Part shown: positions 1-8,369 of the stretch, piece after piece
How the letters are laid out: each line of letters opens with the position of its first letter
Numbering within the stretch: position 1 is the stretch's first letter
Notes under the pieces: generated by a model
Databases searched by the model: none
Told to the model about the DNA's origin: nothing
The model's input: only the letters and a program-made list of their open reading frames with translations
Translations under genes and position numbers: made by a program
Assembly (NCBI GenBank): GCA_963698495.1
Contig: CAVORB010000027.1
Coordinates: forward strand, 13,474 to 77,473
Origin: CAVORB01 sp963698495
GTDB taxonomy: Bacteria > Pseudomonadota > Gammaproteobacteria > Chromatiales > Chromatiaceae
Direction of reading: 5' to 3'
DNA: 64,000 bases

Positions 1-148
1 GGGGGGCATAGTCCGGATTGTGGCAAAGGTGCGGGATGTACTCCCCCGCGGCCAGCGCTGCATCCATGATGGTCTGACCCGGCGTGAAGGGGATCTCCCT
101 GCCGTCAAGCCGAAAGCTGTGTCTGACGTCGCGCTGGATGTCCTTCAT
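1..148 (-). CDS. hoxU: HoxU, diaphorase small subunit of NAD-reducing [NiFe] hydrogenase (N-terminal fragment)
   Basis: Only the first 49 codons lie in the window; the gene continues past position 1. The fragment begins MKDIQRDVRHSFRLDGREI and includes IPHLCHNPDY, the first cysteine loop of the NuoG-type plant ferredoxin [2Fe-2S] domain. HoxU passes electrons between the HoxF flavin/NAD site and the HoxYH hydrogenase module in the cytoplasm. Its ATG overlaps the hoxF stop codon in an ATGA, which implies translational coupling within one hox operon. hoxY and hoxH should lie just outside the left edge. The identification rests on this short N-terminus plus the hoxF neighbour. Confidence 0.8.
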   Translation of the reverse strand, partial: MKDIQRDVRHSFRLDGREIPFTPGQTIMDAALAAGEYIPHLCHNPDYAP

Positions 149-1979
149 GGGGCGTCCTCCAGGTGCGCTCCGGCGTCGCTGCGACCGGTCAGGGCGCGGG
201 CATCCGAGAGCGCCGCGTCCAGGTCGAACGCAGGGGTGTAGGCGGCGCTGCGCAGCCGCTTTCGATAGACCTCGGGGAACTTGTCCAGGGTGTTCAGAAC
301 GTGGTTCGGCGCGGTCGCACCGAGGCCGCAGTAGCTGGCCTTCTTCATCACCTCGCCGATGTGGCGCATCTCCCCGAGATCGTACTCGGACGCCTGCCCG
401 GCGGCGACCTTCTCCACCAGGTTCCTGAGCAGGCTTCCGCCGACCCGGCACGGGGTGCAGAAACCGCAGCTCTCGTGGGCGAAGAAGTGCGCGAAGTTGC
501 GCACCATGTCCAGCATGTCCCGGCCGCGGTCGAAGACCATGAAGGAGCCGGCGGTCGGCAGGTCCTCGAAGGCGATGACGCGGTCGAATTCCGATGCGCC
601 GAGCGTGACCCCGCGGCGCCGGAGACCTGCACGGCCTGGGTATCGCGCGCCCCGCAGTCCGCGAGCACCTGCCTCACCGGCGTGCCGAAGGGGTACTCGT
701 AGATGCCCGGACGCGCCACGTCGCCGCTCACCGACAGGATCTTGCTGCCCGCGGACTGGTCCGTCCCCTCGCCGCGGAACCAATAGCCTCCCAGCTGCAC
801 CACCCGAGCCGCGGCGAGGAAGGTCTCCACATTGTTCACCACCGTCGGGTGGCCCAGGTAGCCGCTGGTCACGGGGAAAGGCGGGCGTTTGCGGGTGACT
901 CCCCGCTTCCCCTCCAGGGACTCGATCAGGGCGGACTCCTCGCCGCAGATATAGGCGCCGGCACCCAGGTGAACCTCGATATCGAAGTCGAATCCCGGCT
1001 GGCCGAGGATCTTCTGGCCGAGAAGGCCCTGGGAGCGTCTGCGCGCGAGGACCGACTCGACGTGCTCGAGCAGGTAGCGGTACTCGCCTCGCAGGTACAG
1101 AAAGCCCCGCTTTGCCCCGACCACGCCGGCGCAGATGGTCATGCCCTCGAACACTAGGTCCGTATACGAGGTCAGCAGCACGCGGTCCTTGAAGGTCCCG
1201 GGCTCCCCCTCGTCGGCGTTGCAGACGACAAAGCGCTCTTTGCCCCTGGCCTCGCGGCAGAACTTCCACTTGAGCGCGGTGGTGAAGCCGGCACCGCCAC
1301 GCCCGCGCAGACCCGAGCGCTCAACCTCCAGCAGCGCGACCTCCCGCCCCTTGTCCAGCAATGCGGCCAACGCGGCACCCTCGCTGCAGGGGTCGCTCAG
1401 CAGCAGTCCGGGGCGATGGATGTTGTCCTCAACACGGAACAGCTCGGCCGGCCATCGCTCGACCGGCTGCCGCGTCTCCACCAGCTCGGCCAACAGATCG
1501 ATGCGCCGATCGTCCAGCCCGGTGACGGCGGTGCCGTTGACCAGCATCGCCGGCCCCTGGTCGCACATGCCGGTACAGGAGGTTAGGTCCACCGTAACCC
1601 GCCCATCCGCCCGGGTCGAACCCGGCTCCACCGCCAGCCGATCGCAGAGACGGCGCATCAGGCGCTGGTTGCCGAGCATGCGGTCGGTGATGTTGTCGCT
1701 GAAGAGGATGTCGTAGTCCCCTCGATCGCGTTCGTGCAGGAAGGCGTAGAAGGCCACCGCCGCTCGCGTCTGGGTGCGGGTGACGCCAAGCTCGGCGGAG
1801 AGATTGTCGATGGCGGATTCGGGCACGAAGCCGAACTGGTGCTGGAGGGCGATGAGATGCTGGAGCAGATGCTCCGGATCCCTGCCGCGCCTGGCTAGCG
1901 AGTCGGCGACGAACCCGACCACCCGGTCGGTCGATGGAATAGACATCGCGGTCAACTGCTCGTTGTTTCCTGCCGACAT
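145..1979 (-). CDS. hoxF: HoxF, NAD/FMN-binding diaphorase subunit of NAD-reducing hydrogenase, with one frameshift
   Basis: HoxF carries the FMN and NAD site that reduces NAD+ with electrons from H2. Residues 1 to about 170 form a NuoE-like thioredoxin-fold [2Fe-2S] domain (VDLTSCTGMCDQGP). The rest is NuoF-like: GRGGAGF and NADEGEPGTFKDR (NAD/FMN site), GAGAYICGEESALIESLEG, then ESCGFCTPCRVG for the 4Fe-4S cluster. The NuoE-NuoF fusion is the Ralstonia-type or Hox2-type architecture, and about 611 residues is the usual length. The frame breaks near 612: it reads VQVSGAAG in one frame and resumes VTLGASEFDRV in another, as if one G were missing from a G run. An AGGTG lies five bases before the chosen ATG. 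The gene overlaps hoxU by 4 bp. The break is probably a sequencing error because both halves are intact. Confidence 0.88.
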
Positions 1980-2135
1980 ACTAACACCTGGATCGCGGCC
2001 GCATGCATCGGCTTCCGGGTCCGGACCGATAAAGCACGCTTATTGCCTGAGACCGGTGAAATGAGGATCGCCGGCGCCTCCCTGTGCGCCAAAAGCCCGC
2101 TCGTCCATATCTGATTATCGGTTTGTTTCTTGGGT

Positions 2136-2160
2136 CTTGATATTCCGCCCCGGCCATCCT
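2136..2160 (+). promoter_or_regulatory. Sigma-32-like heat-shock promoter of the hsp20 gene
   Basis: CTTGATA (2136-2142) followed after 9 bases by GGCCATCCT (2152-2160) resembles the sigma-32 pattern CTTGAAA...CCCCATnT. It lies about 95 bases upstream of the small heat-shock gene, which fits the expected regulation. This is recognised by eye only; no transcription start is known. Confidence 0.45.
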
Positions 2161-2253
2161 ACTTTACATAATGCGAGCGCTCGATGAGGCTTGCAGCAAC
2201 GCGGTTCGCAAAGAACGCATCCGACTCATATTGCTCATTCGGAGGATATGTCC

Positions 2254-2718
2254 ATGACGACGATCGACTTCACTCCCCTGTTCCGCTCCGCGATCGGCTT
2301 CGATCGGCTGGCTTCGGCCCTCGAGTCCGCCTACCGTTCCGAGGCGGGCGGGTACCCGCCCTACAACATCGAGATGATCGGACAGGACAAGTACCGCATC
2401 TCCATGGCGGTGGCCGGCTTCTCCCGCGATGAGCTGGACATCATGGTCAAGGAGAGCATCCTGACCGTTTCCGGCTCGCGCAAGGAGGACGCGGACGACA
2501 AGGAGCGGCGATTCCTCTACCGCGGCATCGCCACGCGCAACTTCGAGCGCCAGTTCCAGCTCGCCGACTACGTCAAGGTGGTCGACGCGCGGCTCGAGGA
2601 CGGCCTGCTGCATATCGAGCTGGTAAGGGAGATACCGGAGGCCATGAAGCCGCGCCAGATCGAGATCCGGTCAGAGGAAGGCCGCGTGATCGAGAACAAG
2701 GCGCAAGAGGCCGCCTGA
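2254..2718 (+). CDS. Small heat-shock protein, Hsp20/IbpA family
   Basis: A 154-residue ATP-independent holdase that binds unfolding proteins in the cytoplasm. The N-terminus MTTIDFTPLFRSAIGFDRL matches the IbpA type (FxPLFRSxxGFDRL), followed by an alpha-crystallin domain at about residues 35-130 (YNIEMIGQDKYRISMAVAGFSRDELDI, then GIATRNFERQFQLADYVKV and LHIELVREIPE) with the IxI-like tail. The start at 2254 was chosen because GGAGG lies 8 bases upstream; the ATG six bases earlier is too close to that site. The gene has its own heat-shock-like promoter and ends at a strong terminator shared with the convergent HiPIP gene. Confidence 0.93.
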   Translation: MTTIDFTPLFRSAIGFDRLASALESAYRSEAGGYPPYNIEMIGQDKYRISMAVAGFSRDELDIMVKESILTVSGSRKEDADDKERRFLYRGIATRNFERQFQLADYVKVVDARLEDGLLHIELVREIPEAMKPRQIEIRSEEGRVIENKAQEAA

Positions 2719-2764
2719 GACTGAACGGTAAGGTCGGGTCGAGACCCGATCTTCCACCTCAATG

Positions 2765-2792
2765 AAAAAGCGGGGCCGAGGCCCCGCTTTTT
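2765..2792. terminator. Bidirectional intrinsic terminator between hsp20 and HiPIP genes
   Basis: A perfect 12-bp stem (AAAAAGCGGGGC / GCCCCGCTTTTT) closes a 4-base loop. An A run on one side and a T run on the other let it terminate transcripts from either convergent gene. Confidence 0.93.
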
Positions 2793-2818
2793 CGTGCCCG
2801 TTGTGAGCCGAACCAGCG

Positions 2819-3178
2819 TCAGGCGCCGGCTTTCAGGGTCCAGGAGGCGCACCAGCCCTCGGCGGCGACCAGCTTGCCCGGGAACAGCTGGCACGGACGC
2901 CAGTCACCGGAATCGGCCTGGATGAACTGGCAGTTCGCGCAGTTCTGCTCTTCCGGCGGCTTGCCGGGGCGAGCAGCCGCGGCGCGGTCGGCCTGGGTCG
3001 CGTCGTGCTTGTACTTGAGCGCGATCGCGGTGGGATCGGTGGCCTCGTCGACGTGAGGCAGGTCCTCCGCTTGGGCGGCGGCCATGCCGACCAGATTCAT
3101 CAGCGGGACGGTGGCCAGACCGCCCAGCATCATCTTGACGGCGTCGCGACGGCTCTTGTTCATCGGCTTATCGGACAT
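2819..3178 (-). CDS. hip: High-potential iron-sulfur protein (HiPIP) precursor
   Basis: A 119-residue precursor of the periplasmic [4Fe-4S] electron carrier that, in purple sulfur bacteria, reduces the photosynthetic reaction centre. A Tat signal (SRRDAVKMMLGGLATVPLMNLVGMAAAQA, residues 9-37) is followed by the mature part AEDLPHVDEATDPTAIALKY. The four cluster ligands are Cys80, Cys83, Cys96 and Cys110 (NCANCQF, WRPCQLFPG, GWCASWTL). The GWCASWTLKAG ending resembles Allochromatium-type HiPIPs. The start at 3178 has GGAG 9 bases upstream; a possible ATG three codons earlier abuts the same site. This gene is the strongest taxonomic marker in the window. Confidence 0.96.
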   Translation of the reverse strand: MSDKPMNKSRRDAVKMMLGGLATVPLMNLVGMAAAQAEDLPHVDEATDPTAIALKYKHDATQADRAAAARPGKPPEEQNCANCQFIQADSGDWRPCQLFPGKLVAAEGWCASWTLKAGA

Positions 3179-3220
3179 TGCTGTCATCTCCTTCTCAGGG
3201 GTAAGTAATAAGTGAACCCG

Positions 3221-3236
3221 CCGGCCGTCCGGCCGG
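3221..3236 (-). other. Perfect hairpin in the HiPIP leader
   Basis: CCGGCCG / CGGCCGG with a 2-base spacer forms a 7-bp GC-only stem 43 bases upstream of the HiPIP start. It could stabilise the mRNA 5' end or overlap the promoter. No function is shown. Confidence 0.4.
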
Positions 3237-3410
3237 GGAGCGCCTTGGATTGTGCACCATGGGGCAGGAAAACGCGAGCATCCAGCCTGGGACCGACGCC
3301 GGACAAGAAGCTCGTGCGGACACCGCGAGCAACGCCGGAGCGGCGCCTCTCGCGGCCTTGCAGGCATGTAGAGCAGGCGGGGCCGACCGCTGGGCCCGAC
3401 CCGCAGAGCC

Positions 3411-3893
3411 CTAGTTCAGATAGGTACCGGCACCGACCACTCGACGGCGCCAGTAGTCGGCATCCAGGCTCGATAGCCGTACCTGCTTCTTGGAGGTCGA
3501 GGCATGCACGAAGCGGTTCTTGTCGACCATGAGGCCGACGTGGTACTGGCCTCCCCGGATCTTGAAAAAGACCAGATCGCCGGGCCTGACCTTGGAGAGC
3601 TTCACGGGCTTGGCCGCATCTTGCTGTGCCGTCGAGACTCGGGGAATATTCACCCCCGCGGCACGGTAGGCATGCTGGGTGAGCGCGCTGCAGTCGAGCG
3701 CCTTGCCGGGCGCCTCGGCGCCATAGACATATCGCGTTCCCATCTCGGAGAGTGCGGCCTCGACGACATCGCTGCGAGGCCCGCTGAGGGCGGTTGGACC
3801 GGCGTCGCCGGAGGTCGCGCATCCTTGTAGCAAGAGGCTGAGCCCAACGACGCCGAATCCCAACGGAGTCAGGTACCTGCGCGTTATCTTCAA
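3411..3893 (-). CDS. NlpC/P60-family lipoprotein (murein peptidase-like)
   Basis: A 160-residue protein with a lipoprotein signal (VGLSLLLQGC, lipidated Cys25) followed by an NlpC/P60 cysteine peptidase domain at about residues 40-158. The likely catalytic set is Cys68 (in LDCSALTQ), His118 (QYHVGLMV) and His130 (RFVHAST). Family members cut peptide cross-links in peptidoglycan; this short form resembles Spr/NlpC-type endopeptidases anchored to the outer membrane. The start is TTG at 3893, with GGGGA six bases upstream; an ATG is not available near the signal peptide. It has its own promoter and is divergent from the Mrr-like gene. Confidence 0.88.
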   Translation of the reverse strand: MKITRRYLTPLGFGVVGLSLLLQGCATSGDAGPTALSGPRSDVVEAALSEMGTRYVYGAEAPGKALDCSALTQHAYRAAGVNIPRVSTAQQDAAKPVKLSKVRPGDLVFFKIRGGQYHVGLMVDKNRFVHASTSKKQVRLSSLDADYWRRRVVGAGTYLN

Positions 3894-3935
3894 GTGATTT
3901 CCCCTTTTGGTGTTGTAACTTATTGTTAGTTATTT

Positions 3936-3964
3936 TTTTAATCTTGAAACACCACTTTTGTCAA
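3936..3964 (-). promoter_or_regulatory. Sigma-70-like promoter of the NlpC/P60 gene
   Basis: On the minus strand a perfect -35 TTGACA (3959-3964) is followed by a 17-base spacer and TTAAAA (3936-3941). The surrounding stretch is unusually AT-rich for this genome and lies about 45 bases upstream of the TTG start. Confidence 0.5.
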
Positions 3965-3983
3965 CCCTTTTTCCCCATGCGGT

Positions 3984-4014
3984 TGATCGACGTCGGATTA
4001 GTGATCGACGTCGG
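3984..4014. repeat. Tandem 13-bp direct repeat containing a palindromic core
   Basis: TGATCGACGTCGG occurs at 3984-3996 and again at 4002-4014, 18 bp apart. Each copy contains the palindrome CGACGTCG. It lies in the intergenic space between the divergent NlpC and Mrr-like genes, so it may be a paired operator. The regulator is unknown. Confidence 0.55.
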
Positions 4015-4163
4015 CGAGTTTCCGTAGTGTCGATTGCCGGGCGATAATGTGCGGCCTTGGGTTCGCCGGGGTCGCCTCCCCGCCTATCCTCACGGTGCCC
4101 TTAAGCCAATCACCCGCGCGTCGTCGCCACCCGTTTCAGCCGAGATTTCCGGAAGTGAGCTCA

Positions 4164-6149
4164 ATGTCCCCGCCGTTTCGCCACGTTCTCGAGGACCTCC
4201 ACCACCTGGCGGTCCGCCTGCCCTGGTGGGCGATGTTGCTCTCCGCGCTCGCCGCCTACGCGGTGCTGCACCCACTCGCCACGATTCAGATGCCGGCACC
4301 GCAGGGTGCCGCGGACATGGCGATGACCGCGCTGGTCCAGCTCCTGGTATTTCTGGCAAAGGTCGGACAGTACCTGGCGCCGCTCGCGCTGCTCATCGCC
4401 GCCGCTGTGTCGGCGTTTGAGCGCTGGAAGCGCTCCGACCTGCGCAGCTCCGTCGCCAACGACACAACGGGGACCTTGCTGCGCGGCATTCCCCGCGAAG
4501 ATTTCGAGCTCCTCGTCGCCGAGGGCTTCCGCCGCGCGGGCTTCCAGGTCACGCAGCCGCGCCGGGCAAACGCCGGCGGCGGGATCGACCTCGAGTTGGC
4601 ACGGGAGGGAAGGCGATACCTGGTGCAGTCCAGGCACTGGAAGGCGTGGAAACTGGACACGGACGCGGTGCGCGATTTCCATGCCATCCTCACCAGTGAA
4701 GGCGCGGCTGGCGGGTTTCTGGTCCTGTCCGGCGGATTCACCGCCGACGCCAGGCACTACGCGGAGCGCGCCGGCATCGAGCTGATCGACGGCCGCCGCC
4801 TCAAACAGATGCTCCGCGCGGAACAGCCCGGCGGGCGCCGGGAACCCTCCCTGGACGCGGTTGCGACGCCGTCAGCGGGGGCCGCCTCACCGGACGACCT
4901 TCACTTCGGTCCGGGGCCGGCCGCTTCGATCTTGGATCCCCGCCCGACAGGGGCGCCCGGTCTTGGTCATGCCGAACGCGCCGAGCCCCGGCTCACGCTG
5001 GACGACGCCGAAGACGGCATGGAGCGGGACATCGGTCAGGCGTTGACGGCGATGATTCGCTCCGAGGACGCGGGCTCCGTGACGGATCCTGCGGCACGCG
5101 CCCCTCGCCCGCCCGCGCCGACCAGGACCGCGGGCCGACGCAAGCCGCACCGGCATCTGCCGAGCAAGCGCAGGATGGCGGATCTGGTCGGAGTACTCCT
5201 GACCTCCGCCGGGATCTGGGCGGCTTACCAATGGTTCCAATCCCTGCCCGAGCACCCCGCCGAATCCCCATGGGCGCTGCTGGGCAGTGGACGGTACGCC
5301 AGCGCCAATCCGTCGCCCTCGTCCCAGGTTGGCGCGCCGACCACGCCCGACGACACGGCGCAACGCCCTCTGGGCCAGTTCAACTTCGGCGGCGATTGGC
5401 GCCCGGACGCCGCACCACAGGAGCCAGCGGCAGCCGAAGAGCCGGTCGTCGAGGAGTATCACAGCATTCGCGAGCTCGAAGCGGCCTTCACCGTGAAGTA
5501 TGTCCCGCCTCCCGAGTGTCATGACTGGCAATCCAACGCCCAGATGGTCACCTGCGGCAATCACCGGATGCGCGCCCGACGTGGCTTCATCGAAAGCGGC
5601 GGCAAGATGACCCCGGAGATGCTGGGTGCTGCAAGCCCGTCCAGCGGCTATCAGCCTACCGTTCCCCGCGTGGAACCGATCCCGGACTGGCGGTTCGAGC
5701 AGGCGCAGGGCCCGGAGCCCGACGAGCCGACCTGGCCGCCACCATGGCAACAGCCCGGAGGACCGGAGGGTGATTGGACGCCGGAGCCAGCTCAAGCGCC
5801 CGCGCCGGAGCAGCGGCCCGATTGGACGTGGGATGCCCCGGAGTCGCAAGACGGCGATGGCCTTCAGCCGCAAGACCAGGGCGCGCGGCAGGACTGGCGC
5901 ACGGAGCAGGAGCGCCGGGAGGAACAGGACTGGCGTCAGGACCAGGACTGGACGAGGGAGCGTGATTGGCGCCAACGCGAATGGAGTCAGGGGCCAAGCT
6001 GGCTGCCGCGGGAAGATCCGGCGGAGGAGCAGGATCCGAACTGGCTCCTACCGCAAGAGCCTGTCAGCGCGCGAGACTGGCTCCGGCAGCAGGACCGGGT
6101 CCAAGACGCGGCGCCAGACACCGGCCGAGGTTGGGACTCTCCCTGGTAG
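4164..6149 (+). CDS. Membrane-anchored Mrr-like (restriction-endonuclease fold) protein with W/D/Q-rich tail
   Basis: A 661-residue protein. Two membrane segments lie near residues 21-40 and 58-84, an Mrr-type nuclease-fold domain at about 110-218, a third membrane segment at 340-358, and a periplasm-like C-terminal part with CHDW...TCGNH near residue 450. The nuclease domain shows GGGIDLEL (Asp142) and YLVQSRHW, where the usual QxK has become Gln155-Ser-Arg157, so cleavage activity may be lost. From about residue 510 the tail is rich in Trp, Asp, Gln and Glu, with repeats such as EEQDWRQDQDW and QREW. The start at 4164 puts the first membrane segment near the N-terminus; GGAAGTGAG lies upstream. 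Related membrane Mrr-domain proteins have no well-established role, so none is assigned here. Confidence 0.75.
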   Translation: MSPPFRHVLEDLHHLAVRLPWWAMLLSALAAYAVLHPLATIQMPAPQGAADMAMTALVQLLVFLAKVGQYLAPLALLIAAAVSAFERWKRSDLRSSVANDTTGTLLRGIPREDFELLVAEGFRRAGFQVTQPRRANAGGGIDLELAREGRRYLVQSRHWKAWKLDTDAVRDFHAILTSEGAAGGFLVLSGGFTADARHYAERAGIELIDGRRLKQMLRAEQPGGRREPSLDAVATPSAGAASPDDLHFGPGPAASILDPRPTGAPGLGHAERAEPRLTLDDAEDGMERDIGQALTAMIRSEDAGSVTDPAARAPRPPAPTRTAGRRKPHRHLPSKRRMADLVGVLLTSAGIWAAYQWFQSLPEHPAESPWALLGSGRYASANPSPSSQVGAPTTPDDTAQRPLGQFNFGGDWRPDAAPQEPAAAEEPVVEEYHSIRELEAAFTVKYVPPPECHDWQSNAQMVTCGNHRMRARRGFIESGGKMTPEMLGAASPSSGYQPTVPRVEPIPDWRFEQAQGPEPDEPTWPPPWQQPGGPEGDWTPEPAQAPAPEQRPDWTWDAPESQDGDGLQPQDQGARQDWRTEQERREEQDWRQDQDWTRERDWRQREWSQGPSWLPREDPAEEQDPNWLLPQEPVSARDWLRQQDRVQDAAPDTGRGWDSPW

Positions 6150-6179
6150 CCCCGGTCAGGTCGCCAGCCGATTCACGCG

Positions 6180-6551
6180 ATGGTCCTCGCTTTCGCCGCC
6201 GACCTGCTGGTCGTCATCCACCTCGCCTTCATCCTGTTCGTCGTGCTCGGCGGGTTCCTGGTGCTGCGCTGGCCGGGTCTGGCGTGGGCGCATGTGCCAG
6301 CGGCTCTCTGGGGCGCGCTGATCGAGCTGTCCGGCCAAATCGCCTGCCCCCTGACGCCGCTCGAGCAGGCCCTGCGCAGGGCCGCCGGCGAGGCCGGGTA
6401 CGACGGGGGATTCATCCAGCACTACCTGGTACCCCTGGTCTATCCCCCGGGGCTGACCCGGGACGTGCAGCTCGCGCTCGGCGTCGCCGTTGTCGCGATC
6501 AATGCCCTTGCCTACGGCACGCTCATGGTCCAGCGCTGGCGCGCCCGATGA
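6180..6551 (+). CDS. DUF2784 family membrane protein
   Basis: A 123-residue, very hydrophobic protein with the DUF2784 signature: VLAFAADLLVVIHLAFILFVVLGGFLV at the N-terminus, then W(A)HVPAALWGALIELSGQIACPLTPLE and the C-terminal helix QLALGVAVVAINALAYG. It has about three to four membrane helices. It starts 30 bp after the Mrr-like gene and is probably cotranscribed with it. The function of the family is unknown. Confidence 0.85.
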   Translation: MVLAFAADLLVVIHLAFILFVVLGGFLVLRWPGLAWAHVPAALWGALIELSGQIACPLTPLEQALRRAAGEAGYDGGFIQHYLVPLVYPPGLTRDVQLALGVAVVAINALAYGTLMVQRWRAR

Positions 6552-6576
6552 ACTTCCCTCCGCCGGTACCCGCGGA

Positions 6577-7224
6577 TCAAGGCCCGCCGTGCTCGGAGGC
6601 CGGGTTACCTTCGCCGCCGCGAACCAACCCCCGCAGCCGCCCCACCGGCAGGCGCGCCGCCAGCAGCACCCCGAGCACCGCGGCGTATACGGCGGGCTCG
6701 GTCATGTCCGCCTTCACCAGCCAGAAGAAGTGCAGGACCGCGAGGATGGCGAGCGGATAGACGGCTCGATGCAAGACCTGCCAGCGCCTGCCCAGGCGGC
6801 GAACCATGGAGCGAGTGGAGGTCAGGGCCAGCGGAACCATGAGGAGATACGCACCAAGGCCCAGCGCGATGTAGGGCCGTTCGGTCACATCCTCGGCGAT
6901 GGCTCGCAGGTCGAAGAACTGATCCAGCCAGAGGTAGGTCAGCAAATGCAGCGAGGCGTAAAAAAAGGCGAACAGCCCAAGCATGCGCCGAAAGCGTAGC
7001 AGCCAGCCGCGTCCGGTCAGGCGCCGCAGGGGCGTGACCGCAAGGGTGACCAGCAACAGACGCAGCGCCCAGTCGCCCGTGGTGTGTGTCAGCGCCTCCA
7101 CCGGGTTGGAGCCGACATCGCCGGTCGTCCCGCGATAGATCAGCATCGCGAGGGGCATGAGGCACAGCGCGAAAACGACAGGCTTGCCGTAACGGATGAG
7201 GGGATCGGAAGCGCGGGTGTTCAC
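6577..7224 (-). CDS. msrQ: MsrQ, haem-binding membrane subunit of the periplasmic methionine sulfoxide reductase
   Basis: A 215-residue integral membrane protein of the ferric-reductase-like family with about six helices. HTTGDWALRLLLVTLAVTPLRRLTG, RRMLGLFAFFYASLHLLTYLWLD and WQVLHRAVYPLAILAVLHFFW are typical of MsrQ (formerly YedZ), and the histidines in these helices bind haem b. MsrQ passes electrons from the quinone pool to MsrP in the periplasm for repair of oxidised methionine. The gene starts 9 bp after msrP, the standard two-gene operon. Confidence 0.95.
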   Translation of the reverse strand: MNTRASDPLIRYGKPVVFALCLMPLAMLIYRGTTGDVGSNPVEALTHTTGDWALRLLLVTLAVTPLRRLTGRGWLLRFRRMLGLFAFFYASLHLLTYLWLDQFFDLRAIAEDVTERPYIALGLGAYLLMVPLALTSTRSMVRRLGRRWQVLHRAVYPLAILAVLHFFWLVKADMTEPAVYAAVLGVLLAARLPVGRLRGLVRGGEGNPASEHGGP

Positions 7225-7233
7225 GGCAGGGTC

Positions 7234-8199
7234 TCAGTAGTTCCTTTGCAGGTCCATGCCCGCGTAGAGCTGGGAGACCTGGTCCGCGTAACCATTGAAC
7301 AACAGGGTCTCGCGCTTGCGGGAAAACCAGCCCTCGCCGATCATGCGATGGGTCTTCTGGCTCCATCGGGGATGGGTGACCTGCGGGTTCACGTTGGCGT
7401 AGAAGCCGTACTCGTCCGGCTGCAGCCGATTCCAGGTCGTCGCCGGCTGCTTGGCCACGAAGCTGATCCGCACGATGGACTTGATGCTCTTGAAGCCGTA
7501 TTTCCACGGCACTACAAGGCGCAGGGGCGCGCCATTCTGGCCCGGCAGCACCTCACCGTAAAGGCCCGTCGAAAGGATGGTCAGCGGGTGCATGGCCTCG
7601 TCGATGCGCAGACCCTCGCGGTACGGCCATTCGTAGACGGGAACGCGCTGGCCCGGCAGCTCGTCAGGGGCGTAGAGGGTCTCGAAGGCCACATACTTGG
7701 CCCTGGAGGTGGGCCGAAAGCGCGCGAGCAGATCGCCGAGGGGGAATCCGACCCAGGGCACCACCATGGCCCAGGCCTCGACGCAACGCAGACGGTAGAT
7801 GCGCTCCTCCTGGGTGAAGCCGCTCAGGATGTCTTCGATGCCGATCTCGCCCGGCGACTCGCACTCACCGTCCACCTTCACGGTCCAGGGGCGGGTCTTG
7901 AGGAGGTGCGCGTTACGCGCGGGCGCCTGCTTGCCCTGCCCGAGCTCGACGTAATTGTTGTAGCTGACCACGTCCTCGTAATCCGTGGGACGCTCGTCGG
8001 TGCTGAAACGGCTCTTGCTCAGATTCGGTATCCGCTCCCCGCGGACGGGCGCGGGAGCGCCCGACAGGGGCAGCGCGGCGCCCGACGCCAACAAGCCCAC
8101 CCCGGCGGCGGTCGCCTTGATGAAGTCGCGCCGCCGTTGCCAGACCTCACGGGGCGTGATCTCCGAGGACCGAAGGTCGCGAGCTTTCTTGATCAACAT
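7234..8199 (-). CDS. msrP: MsrP, molybdopterin methionine sulfoxide reductase catalytic subunit
   Basis: A 321-residue periplasmic enzyme that reduces methionine sulfoxide in envelope proteins. A Tat signal (QRRRDFIKATAAGVGLLASG, residues 21-40) directs export of the folded molybdopterin protein. The sulfite-oxidase-fold domain follows, with the molybdenum-ligating Cys139 in YRLRCVEAWAMVVPW and downstream segments PLRLVVPWKYGFKSIKSIV and THPRWSQ that are characteristic of MsrP/YedY. The C-terminal NGY...YAGMDLQRNY is also typical. It is followed immediately by msrQ. Confidence 0.96.
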   Translation of the reverse strand: MLIKKARDLRSSEITPREVWQRRRDFIKATAAGVGLLASGAALPLSGAPAPVRGERIPNLSKSRFSTDERPTDYEDVVSYNNYVELGQGKQAPARNAHLLKTRPWTVKVDGECESPGEIGIEDILSGFTQEERIYRLRCVEAWAMVVPWVGFPLGDLLARFRPTSRAKYVAFETLYAPDELPGQRVPVYEWPYREGLRIDEAMHPLTILSTGLYGEVLPGQNGAPLRLVVPWKYGFKSIKSIVRISFVAKQPATTWNRLQPDEYGFYANVNPQVTHPRWSQKTHRMIGEGWFSRKRETLLFNGYADQVSQLYAGMDLQRNY

Positions 8200-8369
8200 C
8201 TCTGTTCCTCACCGGTGCGGTCACGTCCGAATGAACGCCTCGCACCTCACCCATATGGAGCTGGATTCGCCAGCTTCGACGCCAGCGGCACACGACCGTT
8301 CCCCGGGTTGAAGTCAAGCGCTTCAACCCCAGTTTCGCCGTGCAATACCCCAGGCCAGAAAAGCAACCC

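Noticed and set aside
145..1979. Reading hoxF as two separate genes
   Set aside because: The two frames join within one conserved NuoF domain, so it is one gene with a frame break.
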